Below the pieces are notes generated by a model. The model worked only from the letters and a program-made list of their open reading frames with translations. It ran no database searches and had not been told where the DNA came from. Source: Luteitalea sp. (GTDB lineage: Bacteria > Acidobacteriota > Vicinamibacteria > Vicinamibacterales > Vicinamibacteraceae). Taken from it: DNA of 64,000 nt. The stretch covers positions 1 through 64,000 of the forward strand of contig WHTT01000003.1 in NCBI GenBank assembly GCA_009377605.1, written 5' to 3'. A program made the position numbers and the translations under genes. This document shows positions 1-8,077 of this stretch, one piece after another (position 1 is the stretch's first letter; each line of letters begins with the position of its first letter).

Positions 1-1263
1 TTCGAAACGCCCAACATCGATCGCCTGGCCAAAGAGGGCACGCGCTTCACGCAGTATTACGCGGGCAGCACCGTGTGCGCCCCGTCGCGCTACAGTCTGA
101 TGACGGGCTTCCACACCGGGCACGCGTGGGTGCGCGGCAACGGTGAGATTCCGCTGCGCCCGGAGGACGTGACGATTGCCGAGGTCTTGCGAGAGCGCGG
201 CTACCGCACGGCGGTCATTGGCAAGTGGGGACTCGGCCGGACCGGCACACCTGGCCTGCCCCCACTTCAAGGCTTCGACGAATCCTTTGGCTATCTCGAC
301 CATCGTCATGCCCACCGGCAATATACGGACTATCTCTACCGGGACGGCAAGCGGATCGACGTGGACCCGTCGAAGTATGCCAATGACCTGGTGACCGAGG
401 AGGCACAGTCGTTCATCAGCCGGACCGCGGAACGCGACCAGCCGTTCTTCTTGTATTTGAACTACTCGATGCCCCACGCCGAGCTGCTCGTCCCCAAGGA
501 TTCGATGGCGCCGTTTGCTGGACGCTTTCCTGAAACGCCGTTTGAAAACAAGAAGGCGGATGCGAATCCATCGCCGAAACCGGGTCCCTCGGGTGGCTAT
601 CGGTCGCAGCCGACCCCGTATGCCGCGTTCGCGGGCATGGTGACGCGCATCGATCGCTACGTCGGCGAGCTGGTGTCGCTGCTCGAGCGGGAGGGACTAG
701 ACGATTCGACCCTGGTGCTCTTCACGAGCGACAACGGCCCGCACAAAGAGGGCGGGGCGAATCCGGAGTTCTTCCGTAGTGCTGGTCCGCTCCGTGGCAT
801 CAAGCGGGACTTGTACGAAGGCGGGATACGGGTACCGATGATCGCGCGGTGGCCTGGCACGGTGCCCGCTGGGCGCGTCAGCGATCATCCCTGGGCGCAC
901 TGGGATCTGATGCCGACATTCGCGGAGCTTGCGGGCGCAGACACACCGGACAGCATCGATGGGATGTCCATGGCTCGCGCGCTGCGCGGCGAGCCCCAGC
1001 CCACACACGAGTTCTTCTACTGGGAGTTCCACGAGCGCGGCTTCGACCAGGCGGTGCGGCACGGCAACTGGAAGGCGGTGCGCCATGGCCTGGACCAGAC
1101 GCTGGAGCTCTACGATCTCGCGAGCGACGTCGGCGAGGAACGCGATGTTGCCGCGAAGCATCCAGAGGTCGTCAAAGAAATTGAAGAATATCTGCACGGC
1201 GCCCGGACCGAATCCGAGCGCTGGCCTGTCAAAGACAAGCCCAAGACGGCAAGCGACAGGTAG
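1..1263 (+). CDS. Sulfatase (arylsulfatase family S1), 5' end outside the window
   Basis: The frame is open from base 1, so the N-terminus with the first metal-binding aspartates lies upstream; a GTG at 73 is internal, not the start. The visible 420 codons carry the sulfatase signature C-A-P-S-R at codons 26-30, where Cys26 would become formylglycine, then a GKWGLG motif near codon 75 (the family usually has GKWxLG) and the metal-binding S-D-N-G at 243-246. The C-terminal part (MPTFAELAGA and following) matches the family's substrate-side subdomain. Family enzymes hydrolyse sulfate esters of sugars or aryl compounds, normally outside the cytoplasm; this substrate is unknown. The product ends at TAG 1261-1263. 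A separate FGE/anaerobic sulfatase-maturating enzyme would be needed and is not in the window. Confidence 0.93.
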   Translation, partial: FETPNIDRLAKEGTRFTQYYAGSTVCAPSRYSLMTGFHTGHAWVRGNGEIPLRPEDVTIAEVLRERGYRTAVIGKWGLGRTGTPGLPPLQGFDESFGYLDHRHAHRQYTDYLYRDGKRIDVDPSKYANDLVTEEAQSFISRTAERDQPFFLYLNYSMPHAELLVPKDSMAPFAGRFPETPFENKKADANPSPKPGPSGGYRSQPTPYAAFAGMVTRIDRYVGELVSLLEREGLDDSTLVLFTSDNGPHKEGGANPEFFRSAGPLRGIKRDLYEGGIRVPMIARWPGTVPAGRVSDHPWAHWDLMPTFAELAGADTPDSIDGMSMARALRGEPQPTHEFFYWEFHERGFDQAVRHGNWKAVRHGLDQTLELYDLASDVGEERDVAAKHPEVVKEIEEYLHGARTESERWPVKDKPKTASDR

Positions 1264-1709
1264 GGTCTACGATCCGGACACGCGCGCACTGGGTTATGTA
1301 TGAACGCGGGGCACAATCCACCGTTTCTCATACGCAGCGCAGCGGGCCAGGCACCTACCCACGTGCGCCTCGAAGCAGGTGAACCAGTCATCGGCCTCTT
1401 GCCCAACGTGTCATACATGACTCTATTGATTATGAAGCTCGATTGACGCTAGCGGCCAGACGCGGGCACAGCTCCTGTGCGCAACATCGATGCCGAACTG
1501 TCCCCGGGGCGAGCCCGGCGCGAGACTTGTGCCAATCAATCAAGCAAATACCAATCGCCGTTAACCATGAATGTCATCGATCGACAACAAATATAGATGT
1601 CATCGATCGGCGACATGGCCGGCAAGGTGTGCCGACACCATCTCATTCCTGCCATAGAACGCCTCCGGGAGGCGACCATTCCCGACCTCGATTCCTCGTC
1701 ATTCTCTCC
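1264..1709. other. Intergenic region upstream of padR, no convincing gene
   Basis: About 450 bases without a supported gene; short open frames here show no family motif. The centre (about 1555-1615) is visibly more AT-rich than its surroundings and contains the 13-base direct repeat ATGTCATCGATCG at 1571-1583 and 1597-1609. The second copy also forms ATGTC-N10-GACAT with bases 1612-1616. This resembles the ATGT...ACAT form described for PadR operators, but it lies about 150 bases upstream of the padR start, so any regulatory role is inference. Confidence 0.4.
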
Positions 1710-1757
1710 TTGACAGCTTAGGAAAGAAGCGACATCATCCTCCTAACACACTTAGGA
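1710..1757 (+). promoter_or_regulatory. Promoter and inverted-repeat operator candidate of padR-permease operon
   Basis: A consensus -35 TTGACA (1710-1715) is followed after 17 bases by CATCAT (1733-1738, 4/6 match to TATAAT). TTAGGA occurs at 1718-1723 inside the spacer, and a perfect inverted repeat TCCTAA-CACAC-TTAGGA lies at 1741-1757, just downstream of the -10. The last half-site also contains the Shine-Dalgarno TTAGGAG (1752-1758) for the padR ATG at 1764. A regulator bound here would block both transcription start and translation, consistent with PadR autoregulation; the binding itself is inference. Confidence 0.6.
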
Positions 1758-1763
1758 GACGCC

Positions 1764-2105
1764 ATGCCACCACGCGCCGATTTGCTGCCAGGAACACTCG
1801 ACCTGTTGATCCTGAAGTCGGTTTCCCTTGGCACGCTGCACGGCTACGGTGTGCTGCTTCGCATCGAACAGATCACGGGCGGCGCGCTGCTGGTTGAGCA
1901 AGGTGCGCTCTATCCCGCGCTGTTCCGTCTCGAGCACCGGGGCCTCCTCCAGAGCGAGTGGGGAGTGTCGGAGAACAACCGGCGCGCGAAGTATTACCGG
2001 CTCACAGCGGCGGGGCGCCGGGCGCTCCGTGCCGAGACGGAGAGCTGGAATCGTCTGACGGCAGCCATGGCGGCCGCCCTTCGGACGCGCACGGGAGAGG
2101 TGTAA
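1764..2105 (+). CDS. PadR family transcriptional regulator
   Basis: A 113-residue winged-helix regulator. It starts with the typical [14 protein letters not shown] helix, then GxLHGYGVLLRI, the recognition region LLVEQGALYPALFRLEHRGLL, and the wing EWGVSENNRRAKYYRLTAAGRR near residues 70-92, all hallmarks of the short PadR subfamily. ATG 1764 is preceded by TTAGGAG. The stop is 4 bases before the start of the first permease, so the three genes form one operon with a likely self-regulated promoter. In acidobacterial genomes PadR genes of this type are the standard partner of duplicated orphan permeases. The ligand is unknown. Confidence 0.92.
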   Translation: MPPRADLLPGTLDLLILKSVSLGTLHGYGVLLRIEQITGGALLVEQGALYPALFRLEHRGLLQSEWGVSENNRRAKYYRLTAAGRRALRAETESWNRLTAAMAAALRTRTGEV

Positions 2106-2109
2106 CGCG

Positions 2110-4836
2110 ATGTGGGTGCGACTTCGCTCGTTCGTTGGCGGTCTGGCGCGACGCGCACGGGTCGAGCGCGACCTGGCGGACGAAATCGAGTTCCACGTGC
2201 GGGCGCGGGCGGAACATTGGGAGCGGCAGGGACTCTTGCCACCGGAGGCTGCACGCAAGGCACGGCTCGAGTTCGGCGCAGTGGAAGGCTACAAAGAGAG
2301 GTGCCGCGAGGCACGGGGTCTGAGACTGATCGACGAGCTGCGCGGCGACCTGGGCTACGGGCTGCGGCAGATGCGCGCAGCGCCGATGTTCACCGCTATC
2401 GCCGTGGGGATCCTTGCCATCGCCGTCGGCGCGAATACCGCCGTCTTCAGCGTGATCGAGGCCGCGCTATGGCGCATGCTGCCGGTGGAGCGCCCCGAGG
2501 AGCTGCGAGAGCTCGCGTGGACCGCGCGCCAGGACGGCTTCTCGGGATGGTACAACGGCTCGATGCGCCCGTATCCGGGAGGGGGCTTGATTGCCACGTC
2601 CTTTGCCTATCCGGTCTACGCGCACGTACGCGACAACTCGACAGCCTTTGCCGATCTCTTCCTGTTCGACAGAAACGACCGGATCAATATCGGCGTGGCT
2701 GGACAGGCACATGTGGTGCCCGGGCTCCTCGTCTCTGGCAGCTTCTTCCGCGGCCTCGGCGTCGAGATGGCGATCGGCCGGCCGATCGTACCGGAGGACG
2801 ATCGCGCGGGCACACCCCCGGTGGCCGTCCTGAGCTACCGCTGCTGGCAGCGGCTGTTTGGAGGCAATCCGAGCGCACTCGGCCAGACCATCACCGTCAA
2901 CAGCGCGCCGGCCGTCGTCATAGGTGTGACGCCACCCGGGTTCTACGGCGTCGAGCCGGGCCGGCCGATCGATCTCGTGGTGCCGATCACCGCGATCCTG
3001 CCCGCCTTTTACGACGACATGCCTGACATTCTCAGGAGCTCGCGTCACTGGGGCTTCCGCGTCATGGGCCGACTGAAGCCGGGCGTCACAGACGAGGAGG
3101 CGCAGACGGAGACGGAGGCGCTCGTGCGACAAGCGCTTCCTGTCAATCCGGGTCAGGACGAGCGCTACGATCTGACAGATGTTCTCGTCAATGCGGGCGG
3201 GCAGGGGCTCGACGCGTTGCGGCGGAATTATGCGCGTCCGCTCTGGCTGTTGATGGGAATCGCTGGCGCCATTCTCCTCATTGCCTGTGCCAACATTGCT
3301 GGCTTGCTCCTGACGCGAGCGACGTCGCGCCAGCGTGAAATCTCGATTCGTCTTGCGGTCGGTGCCGGACGCGCACGGCTCGTGCGGCAGCTCCTCACCG
3401 AAAGCTTCCTGCTTGCCTGCGTCGGCGGAGGGCTCGGGATTGGCCTGGCGTTCGTCGTTCGAGATCGGCTCCTTCCTTTACTGAATCTAGTGCAGGAACC
3501 GCTCGAGGTCACCCTCGGGCTGAACCTTTGGCTGCTGGCCTTCTCGATCGGTCTGTGCCTTGCGGTCGGCGTCCTGTGCGGGATTCTGCCCGCACTGCGG
3601 GCAACGCGGGCGAATGTTGCTCCAATGCTTGCCCGGGCCATGCCTAGTGGCTCTGCCAGCGGATCACGCCTCTTCGCCGGAAAGACCTTGATTGCCCTCC
3701 AGGTAGCGCTCTCAGTCGTATTGCTCGTTGGCGCAGGCCTGTTCGTGGGGACGCTCGTCAACCTCCGGTCGGAGGCGCTCGGCTTCCGGCCCGAGCATGT
3801 ACTCCTGTTCGACATGGATGCCGCGTTGAGCGGATACGAGGGTACGCGGCTCCACGACTTCTACGAGCGAGCGCTGGAACGGGTGTCCGCGGCACCTGGT
3901 GTCCGTGCTGCATCGATGTCGCAGTATGGCCTCCTGGAAGGCGGTGGGAGGACTGAGGACATCGTCGTGTCGGGCGCACCTCGAGGGCGGGCGAAGATGC
4001 ACGTCCACGTGCTCTTCGTCGCACCGCGCTTCTTCGAGACGATGGGCATTCCGCTGCTGGTGGGCCGGGACTTCACATCAAGCGATCGGGAAGCGGCGCC
4101 GCGTGTCGCGCTGGGAAACCAAACGTTAGCGCGACGGCTCCCTGGCGGCCGCTCACCGGTAGGGCGTCGTATCCGCTACGGCGAGCCACCGGACGGCGAC
4201 ACTGAGATCATCGGAATGGTGGCGGATGCGAGGTTTGCCACGTTACGCGAACCGTCACCGCCAATCTTGTATTTGCCCTACCGCCAGCATCAGCATCACC
4301 GCATGACCTTCGCTATGCGGGCGGCGGGTGCGCCGGCGGCGCTTGCGTCAGCGATCCGTCAGACGCTCGCCGAGCTCGACCCCAACGTTCCCCTGCTCAA
4401 CGTCATGACGCAGAACGAACAGATCAACCGATCCGTCCAACAGGAGCGAACCTTTGCCCAGCTCGTGTCAGGCTTTGCCGCGCTCGCCGTCTTGCTTGCA
4501 TGCTTGGGCATCTACGGGACGCTCGCATATTCGGTCGCACGGCGGACATCCGAGATCGGTCTCCGCATGGCGCTCGGCGCACGCCCGTGGAACATCGTCC
4601 AGCTGGTGCTGCGAGAGTCGCTCATCCCCGTTGTGATGGGGGCCGTGCTCGGCCTAGCCGGCGCCATCGCGAGCACGCGGCTCGTCGAGAGCATGCTCTT
4701 CGGCCTGACGCCGCACGACGCCCCAACATTTCTCATCGCCACGCTTGCGCTCGTGGGCAGTGCGCTCCTTGCAGCCTGGCTGCCCTCGCGCCGCGCCGCG
4801 CGTGTCGACCCGATGTCCGCGCTCCGCTGCGAGTGA
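2110..4836 (+). CDS. ADOP-type ABC transporter permease (MacB/FtsX-like), first of a tandem pair
   Basis: A 908-residue membrane protein. It has an N-terminal basic amphipathic prefix of about 80 residues (VERDLADEIEFHVRARAEHW) characteristic of acidobacterial duplicated orphan permeases, then a first membrane segment at about 93-116 and a MacB periplasmic core domain. A first FtsX block of membrane segments lies at about 380-500 (LLIACANIAGLLL ... EISIRLAVGAGRARLVRQLL), followed by a second periplasmic domain and a C-terminal FtsX block (SEIGLRMALGARPW ... SALRCE). No ABC ATPase gene is nearby, so the energy source, if any, is unknown. The family is thought to export or move molecules across the inner membrane, or to act as a mechanotransmitter, as MacB does. 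It is followed after 23 bases by a closely similar paralogue. Confidence 0.9.
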   Translation: MWVRLRSFVGGLARRARVERDLADEIEFHVRARAEHWERQGLLPPEAARKARLEFGAVEGYKERCREARGLRLIDELRGDLGYGLRQMRAAPMFTAIAVGILAIAVGANTAVFSVIEAALWRMLPVERPEELRELAWTARQDGFSGWYNGSMRPYPGGGLIATSFAYPVYAHVRDNSTAFADLFLFDRNDRINIGVAGQAHVVPGLLVSGSFFRGLGVEMAIGRPIVPEDDRAGTPPVAVLSYRCWQRLFGGNPSALGQTITVNSAPAVVIGVTPPGFYGVEPGRPIDLVVPITAILPAFYDDMPDILRSSRHWGFRVMGRLKPGVTDEEAQTETEALVRQALPVNPGQDERYDLTDVLVNAGGQGLDALRRNYARPLWLLMGIAGAILLIACANIAGLLLTRATSRQREISIRLAVGAGRARLVRQLLTESFLLACVGGGLGIGLAFVVRDRLLPLLNLVQEPLEVTLGLNLWLLAFSIGLCLAVGVLCGILPALRATRANVAPMLARAMPSGSASGSRLFAGKTLIALQVALSVVLLVGAGLFVGTLVNLRSEALGFRPEHVLLFDMDAALSGYEGTRLHDFYERALERVSAAPGVRAASMSQYGLLEGGGRTEDIVVSGAPRGRAKMHVHVLFVAPRFFETMGIPLLVGRDFTSSDREAAPRVALGNQTLARRLPGGRSPVGRRIRYGEPPDGDTEIIGMVADARFATLREPSPPILYLPYRQHQHHRMTFAMRAAGAPAALASAIRQTLAELDPNVPLLNVMTQNEQINRSVQQERTFAQLVSGFAALAVLLACLGIYGTLAYSVARRTSEIGLRMALGARPWNIVQLVLRESLIPVVMGAVLGLAGAIASTRLVESMLFGLTPHDAPTFLIATLALVGSALLAAWLPSRRAARVDPMSALRCE

Positions 4837-4859
4837 TGGAGCAGGGAGAGGTAAACACG

Positions 4860-7619
4860 ATGTGGGCTCGATTTCGTTCCTTCGCTCGTGGCCTGGTCCG
4901 GCGCACACGGGTTGAAGGCGCCCTGGCGGAGGAGCTCGATTTCCATCTGCAGGCTCGAGCGGAGCACTGGAGGCACCAGGGGCTGCCACCCGCTGAAGCC
5001 GTGCGCCGCGCCCGGCTGGAGTTCGGTGCCGTCGAAGGCTACAAGGAACGCTGCCGCGAGGCGCGTGGCCTGCGATTTGTCGACGAGCTCCGGTCGGACG
5101 TCTGGTACGCGATACGACAGTTGAGACGAGCCCCGACCTTCACGCTCGTGGCCACTGGGACGCTGGCCATTGGGATTGGAGCCAACGCGGCGATCTTCAG
5201 CCTCATCAACGCCGTGCTACTGAAGACGTTGCCTGTCGAACGGCCGCACGAGCTGCGGCTGCTCGAGTGGACCGCGCGCCGCGCGGGCTTCTCGACTTGG
5301 TACACCTGGGCACCCAGCATTGACGGCATAAATACGAGGGCGGGATCAGCGGCAGCGCAACGAAACGCGGCTGGCGAGGACTTTGGAACCTCGTTCGCCT
5401 ACCCGGTGTACACACACGTGCGGGACCACGCTGCCAGCTTCGCCGAGCTCTTCGCCTTCGGACAGCCAAAACGGGTGAACGTCATCGTTGGCGATCGGGC
5501 CGAGCTCGCCGCGGGACTACTCGTGTCTGGGAACTTCTTCCGCGGCCTCGGCGTCCCGGCGCTGATTGGGCGCGCTATCGAGGCCACCGATGACCAGGCA
5601 GGATCGCCGGCGGTGGCGGTCCTGGGCTACCGGTTCTGGCAGCGCGTCTTCCGCAGCGATGAGCGCGTCGTCGGCCAGACGATCGGCGTGAACGGCACAC
5701 CGGTCGTCATTGTCGGCATCGCGCCGCCGACGTTCGATGGCGTCAGTCCGGGCCGCCGCACGGATGTCATGGTGCCCATCACCACGATGCTGCCGGCCAT
5801 TCACGACATCCCCGACATGCTCCAGAGCGCGCGTCATTGGGCGTTCAACGTGATGGGCCGCGTGAAGGGAGAGGTCACCGAGGAACAGGCGCGCGCAGAA
5901 GCTGAGTCGCTCGTGCAGCGGGCTATCCTGGACAACCCGCCTGCAGGCGAAGAGTACGACTTGCCACGGGTGGCGCTCAATCCCGGCGGTCGGGGGTTGG
6001 ACATGTTGCGGCGAGAGGTCTCGAGTGCCCTTCGTATTCTCATGGCCATTGTGGGCACGGTGCTGCTCATTGCGTGCGCCAACATCGCCGGTCTGCTGTT
6101 GATGCGCGGTGCGGCGCGTCGGCGCGAGATCGGGACGCGGCTATCGCTGGGCGCACCACGCGGGCGCGTGGTGCGCCAGCTCCTGACCGAGAGCCTCTTG
6201 CTCGCCGGTCTCGGCGGATCCGTGGGGATCGTCTTGGCGTTCGCGCTGCGTGGCCTGCTACCCCACCTTCTGAATTGGCAGGGACGAGAGACGATCGCGA
6301 TCGACATGGCGCCGGACGTTGGGATGCTGGCGTTCGCTCTGGCGACCTGTCTCGTGACAGGGCTCGTGTGCGGGCTCGCCCCAGCGTTGCGTGCAACCCG
6401 CGTCGACTTGGTTCCTGCGTTGGCACGCGCAGTTCCCGGCGCGGCGGATCGCTCGTCGCGGTTATGGGCAGGCAAAACGCTCGTGATCACCCAAGTGGCG
6501 CTATCGTTTCTGCTTCTCGTGGGAGCTGGCCTGTTCGTCCGAACCCTCGTCAGCTTACAGTCCGAGGCGCTCGGATTCCGGCCCGAGCAGCTTCTCCTGT
6601 TTAAGCTGAACGCAGGACTAAGCGGCTACGAGGACTCGCGGCTCAGCGACTTCTTCGAACGGGTGACGAAGCGGGCAGCCGCTATTCCGGGCGTGCGCGC
6701 GGTCTCGCTTTCGCGATATGGGCTCATTGGTGACGGGAGAAACAGGGGCGACATCGCCGTGCCGGCCGGCAAGGGCCAGGCACTCGTCCATAAGCACTAC
6801 GTGGGGCCACGCTATTTCGAGACCATGGGCATCCCCCTGCTCCGGGGCCGCGACATTGCCTGGACCGATCGCGAAGGGACGCCGGTTGTCGCCATCGTGA
6901 ACCAAGCGCTCGCAAAGCAGCTCCCCAATGGCGTTGCTCCCATCGGTGAGCGAATAGGCTACGACTCCGAGGCAACCGACCTGGCCGAGATCATCGGGGT
7001 CGCTGCGGACGCAAGGTTCGACAGCCTGCGCGAGGCTGCACCGCCAACCCTCTACCTCCCTTACCGCCAGCATCCACAGTCCTCGATGACGTTCGCGGTC
7101 CGCCTCGCGGGATCGCCGGACGCAGTCCGTGGCTCGATTCGCCGAGCCGTCGAGGAGATCGACCCGAATGTGCCCATGTTCGGCATTCGGACGCAGGAGG
7201 CGCAAATCAGCGTCGCGATGGGGCCGGAACGCCTGTTGGCGCAGCTCGTGTCAGGGTTTGCGCTGCTCGCGCTTCTACTGGCCTGCCTGGGCATTTATGG
7301 AACCCTCGCCTATTCCGTGGCACGGCGGACGTCGGAGATCGGTCTCCGCATGGCGCTCGGCGCAGACCGATGGGATGTCGTCCGAATGGTGCTGCGCGAA
7401 TCAGTCGTTCCGGTCGTGCTAGGAGTGGCCCTTGGTCTCGGGGCCGCCGCGGTAGCCACGCGAGTCATCGAGAGCATGTTGTTCGGCGTGACACCGCACG
7501 ATGCGCCAACGCTCCTCGCCGCCGCGCTCATACTCACGGGTAGCGCCCTGCTCGCAGCCTGGTTGCCCTCGCGCCGCGCCGCCCGGGTCGACCCTATGTC
7601 GGCACTACGTTGCGAATAA
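4860..7619 (+). CDS. ADOP-type ABC transporter permease, second of the tandem pair
   Basis: The start is placed at ATG 4860 (MWARFRSFARGLVRR), which has GGGAGAGG upstream and aligns with the first residues of the preceding permease. The frame is open much further upstream, but that part only shadows the previous gene. The 919 residues follow the same plan: prefix domain, first membrane segment, MacB core, FtsX block (LLIACANIAGLLLMRGAARR), second core, C-terminal FtsX block. The last 28 residues are nearly identical to those of the upstream paralogue (both end in SRRAARVDPMSALRCE). It differs mainly in the periplasmic parts, including an insertion near residues 155-175 (WAPSIDGINTRAGSAAAQRN). 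This pattern, with conserved membrane domains and divergent periplasmic domains, suggests duplication with different ligand surfaces. Confidence 0.9.
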   Translation: MWARFRSFARGLVRRTRVEGALAEELDFHLQARAEHWRHQGLPPAEAVRRARLEFGAVEGYKERCREARGLRFVDELRSDVWYAIRQLRRAPTFTLVATGTLAIGIGANAAIFSLINAVLLKTLPVERPHELRLLEWTARRAGFSTWYTWAPSIDGINTRAGSAAAQRNAAGEDFGTSFAYPVYTHVRDHAASFAELFAFGQPKRVNVIVGDRAELAAGLLVSGNFFRGLGVPALIGRAIEATDDQAGSPAVAVLGYRFWQRVFRSDERVVGQTIGVNGTPVVIVGIAPPTFDGVSPGRRTDVMVPITTMLPAIHDIPDMLQSARHWAFNVMGRVKGEVTEEQARAEAESLVQRAILDNPPAGEEYDLPRVALNPGGRGLDMLRREVSSALRILMAIVGTVLLIACANIAGLLLMRGAARRREIGTRLSLGAPRGRVVRQLLTESLLLAGLGGSVGIVLAFALRGLLPHLLNWQGRETIAIDMAPDVGMLAFALATCLVTGLVCGLAPALRATRVDLVPALARAVPGAADRSSRLWAGKTLVITQVALSFLLLVGAGLFVRTLVSLQSEALGFRPEQLLLFKLNAGLSGYEDSRLSDFFERVTKRAAAIPGVRAVSLSRYGLIGDGRNRGDIAVPAGKGQALVHKHYVGPRYFETMGIPLLRGRDIAWTDREGTPVVAIVNQALAKQLPNGVAPIGERIGYDSEATDLAEIIGVAADARFDSLREAAPPTLYLPYRQHPQSSMTFAVRLAGSPDAVRGSIRRAVEEIDPNVPMFGIRTQEAQISVAMGPERLLAQLVSGFALLALLLACLGIYGTLAYSVARRTSEIGLRMALGADRWDVVRMVLRESVVPVVLGVALGLGAAAVATRVIESMLFGVTPHDAPTLLAAALILTGSALLAAWLPSRRAARVDPMSALRCE

Positions 7620-7681
7620 TGGCGGCCAGTCGTTTCACATACTTTGTGTTCCGCATAATGAGGCTGCTCGAGAGTCGGGCG

Positions 7682-8038
7682 TCAGGCCCCTGCTTCTTCG
7701 GGACCGAGCAGCCGCCCGATCGCGCCGACGAGCCTTCGCCATTGGCTGACCTCCCGCGCCAACTGCTTGCGGCCAGCCTTCGTGAGTGTGTAGAAGCGCG
7801 CCTTGCGGTTGTTCTCGGAGGTACCCCACTCGGCGGTAATCCAACCCCGGGATTCGAGCCGCTGCAATGCTGGGTACAGCGATCCGTGATCGACGAGCAG
7901 GACTTTGTCGGTCTGGGTCTGGATGGCCCGGGCGATGCCCTGACCGTGCTGGCGGCCGAACACCAGCGTCCTCAAGATCAGCAGGTCGAGTGTGCCCTGG
8001 AGCAGCGCGATGCGATCCTTCTCGTCTTTGGTTGACAT
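7682..8038 (-). CDS. PadR family transcriptional regulator, without an adjacent permease
   Basis: 118 residues from ATG 8038 ([25 protein letters not shown]). The PadR core is complete: GQGIARAIQ, the helix with [21 protein letters not shown], and the wing [26 protein letters not shown] 9 bases upstream is in frame, but it would overlap the proposed -10. The gene is convergent with the permease pair (62-base gap) and is not followed by a permease of its own. Its upstream neighbour on the same strand is a lipoprotein gene ending 40 bases away. Its target may be itself, through the palindrome in its promoter, or the neighbouring permease pair; neither is shown by sequence alone. Confidence 0.9.
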   Translation of the reverse strand: MSTKDEKDRIALLQGTLDLLILRTLVFGRQHGQGIARAIQTQTDKVLLVDHGSLYPALQRLESRGWITAEWGTSENNRKARFYTLTKAGRKQLAREVSQWRRLVGAIGRLLGPEEAGA

Positions 8039-8046
8039 TCGACCCA

Positions 8047-8076
8047 AGTATGACCTGCGCTCAGGTCGGGTGTCAA
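8047..8076 (-). promoter_or_regulatory. Promoter with palindromic operator candidate for the orphan padR
   Basis: Read on the minus strand: TTGACA (8076-8071), then 18 bases, then CATACT (8052-8047). A perfect inverted repeat GACCTG-AGCG-CAGGTC (8067-8052) fills the spacer. A repressor sitting there would cover both promoter elements. The predicted transcript would start at about 8040, essentially at the ATG (8038), so this mRNA may be leaderless; no clear Shine-Dalgarno is present. Confidence 0.55.
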
Positions 8077-8077
8077 C

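Noticed and set aside
1443-1721. 92-codon frame upstream of padR
   Set aside because: No motif, no ribosome-binding site, and it runs through the AT-rich repeat region and the padR promoter.
4500-4859. N-terminal extension of the second permease
   Set aside because: The extension overlaps the 3' end of the first permease in another frame; ATG 4860 has a ribosome-binding site and aligns with the paralogue's start.
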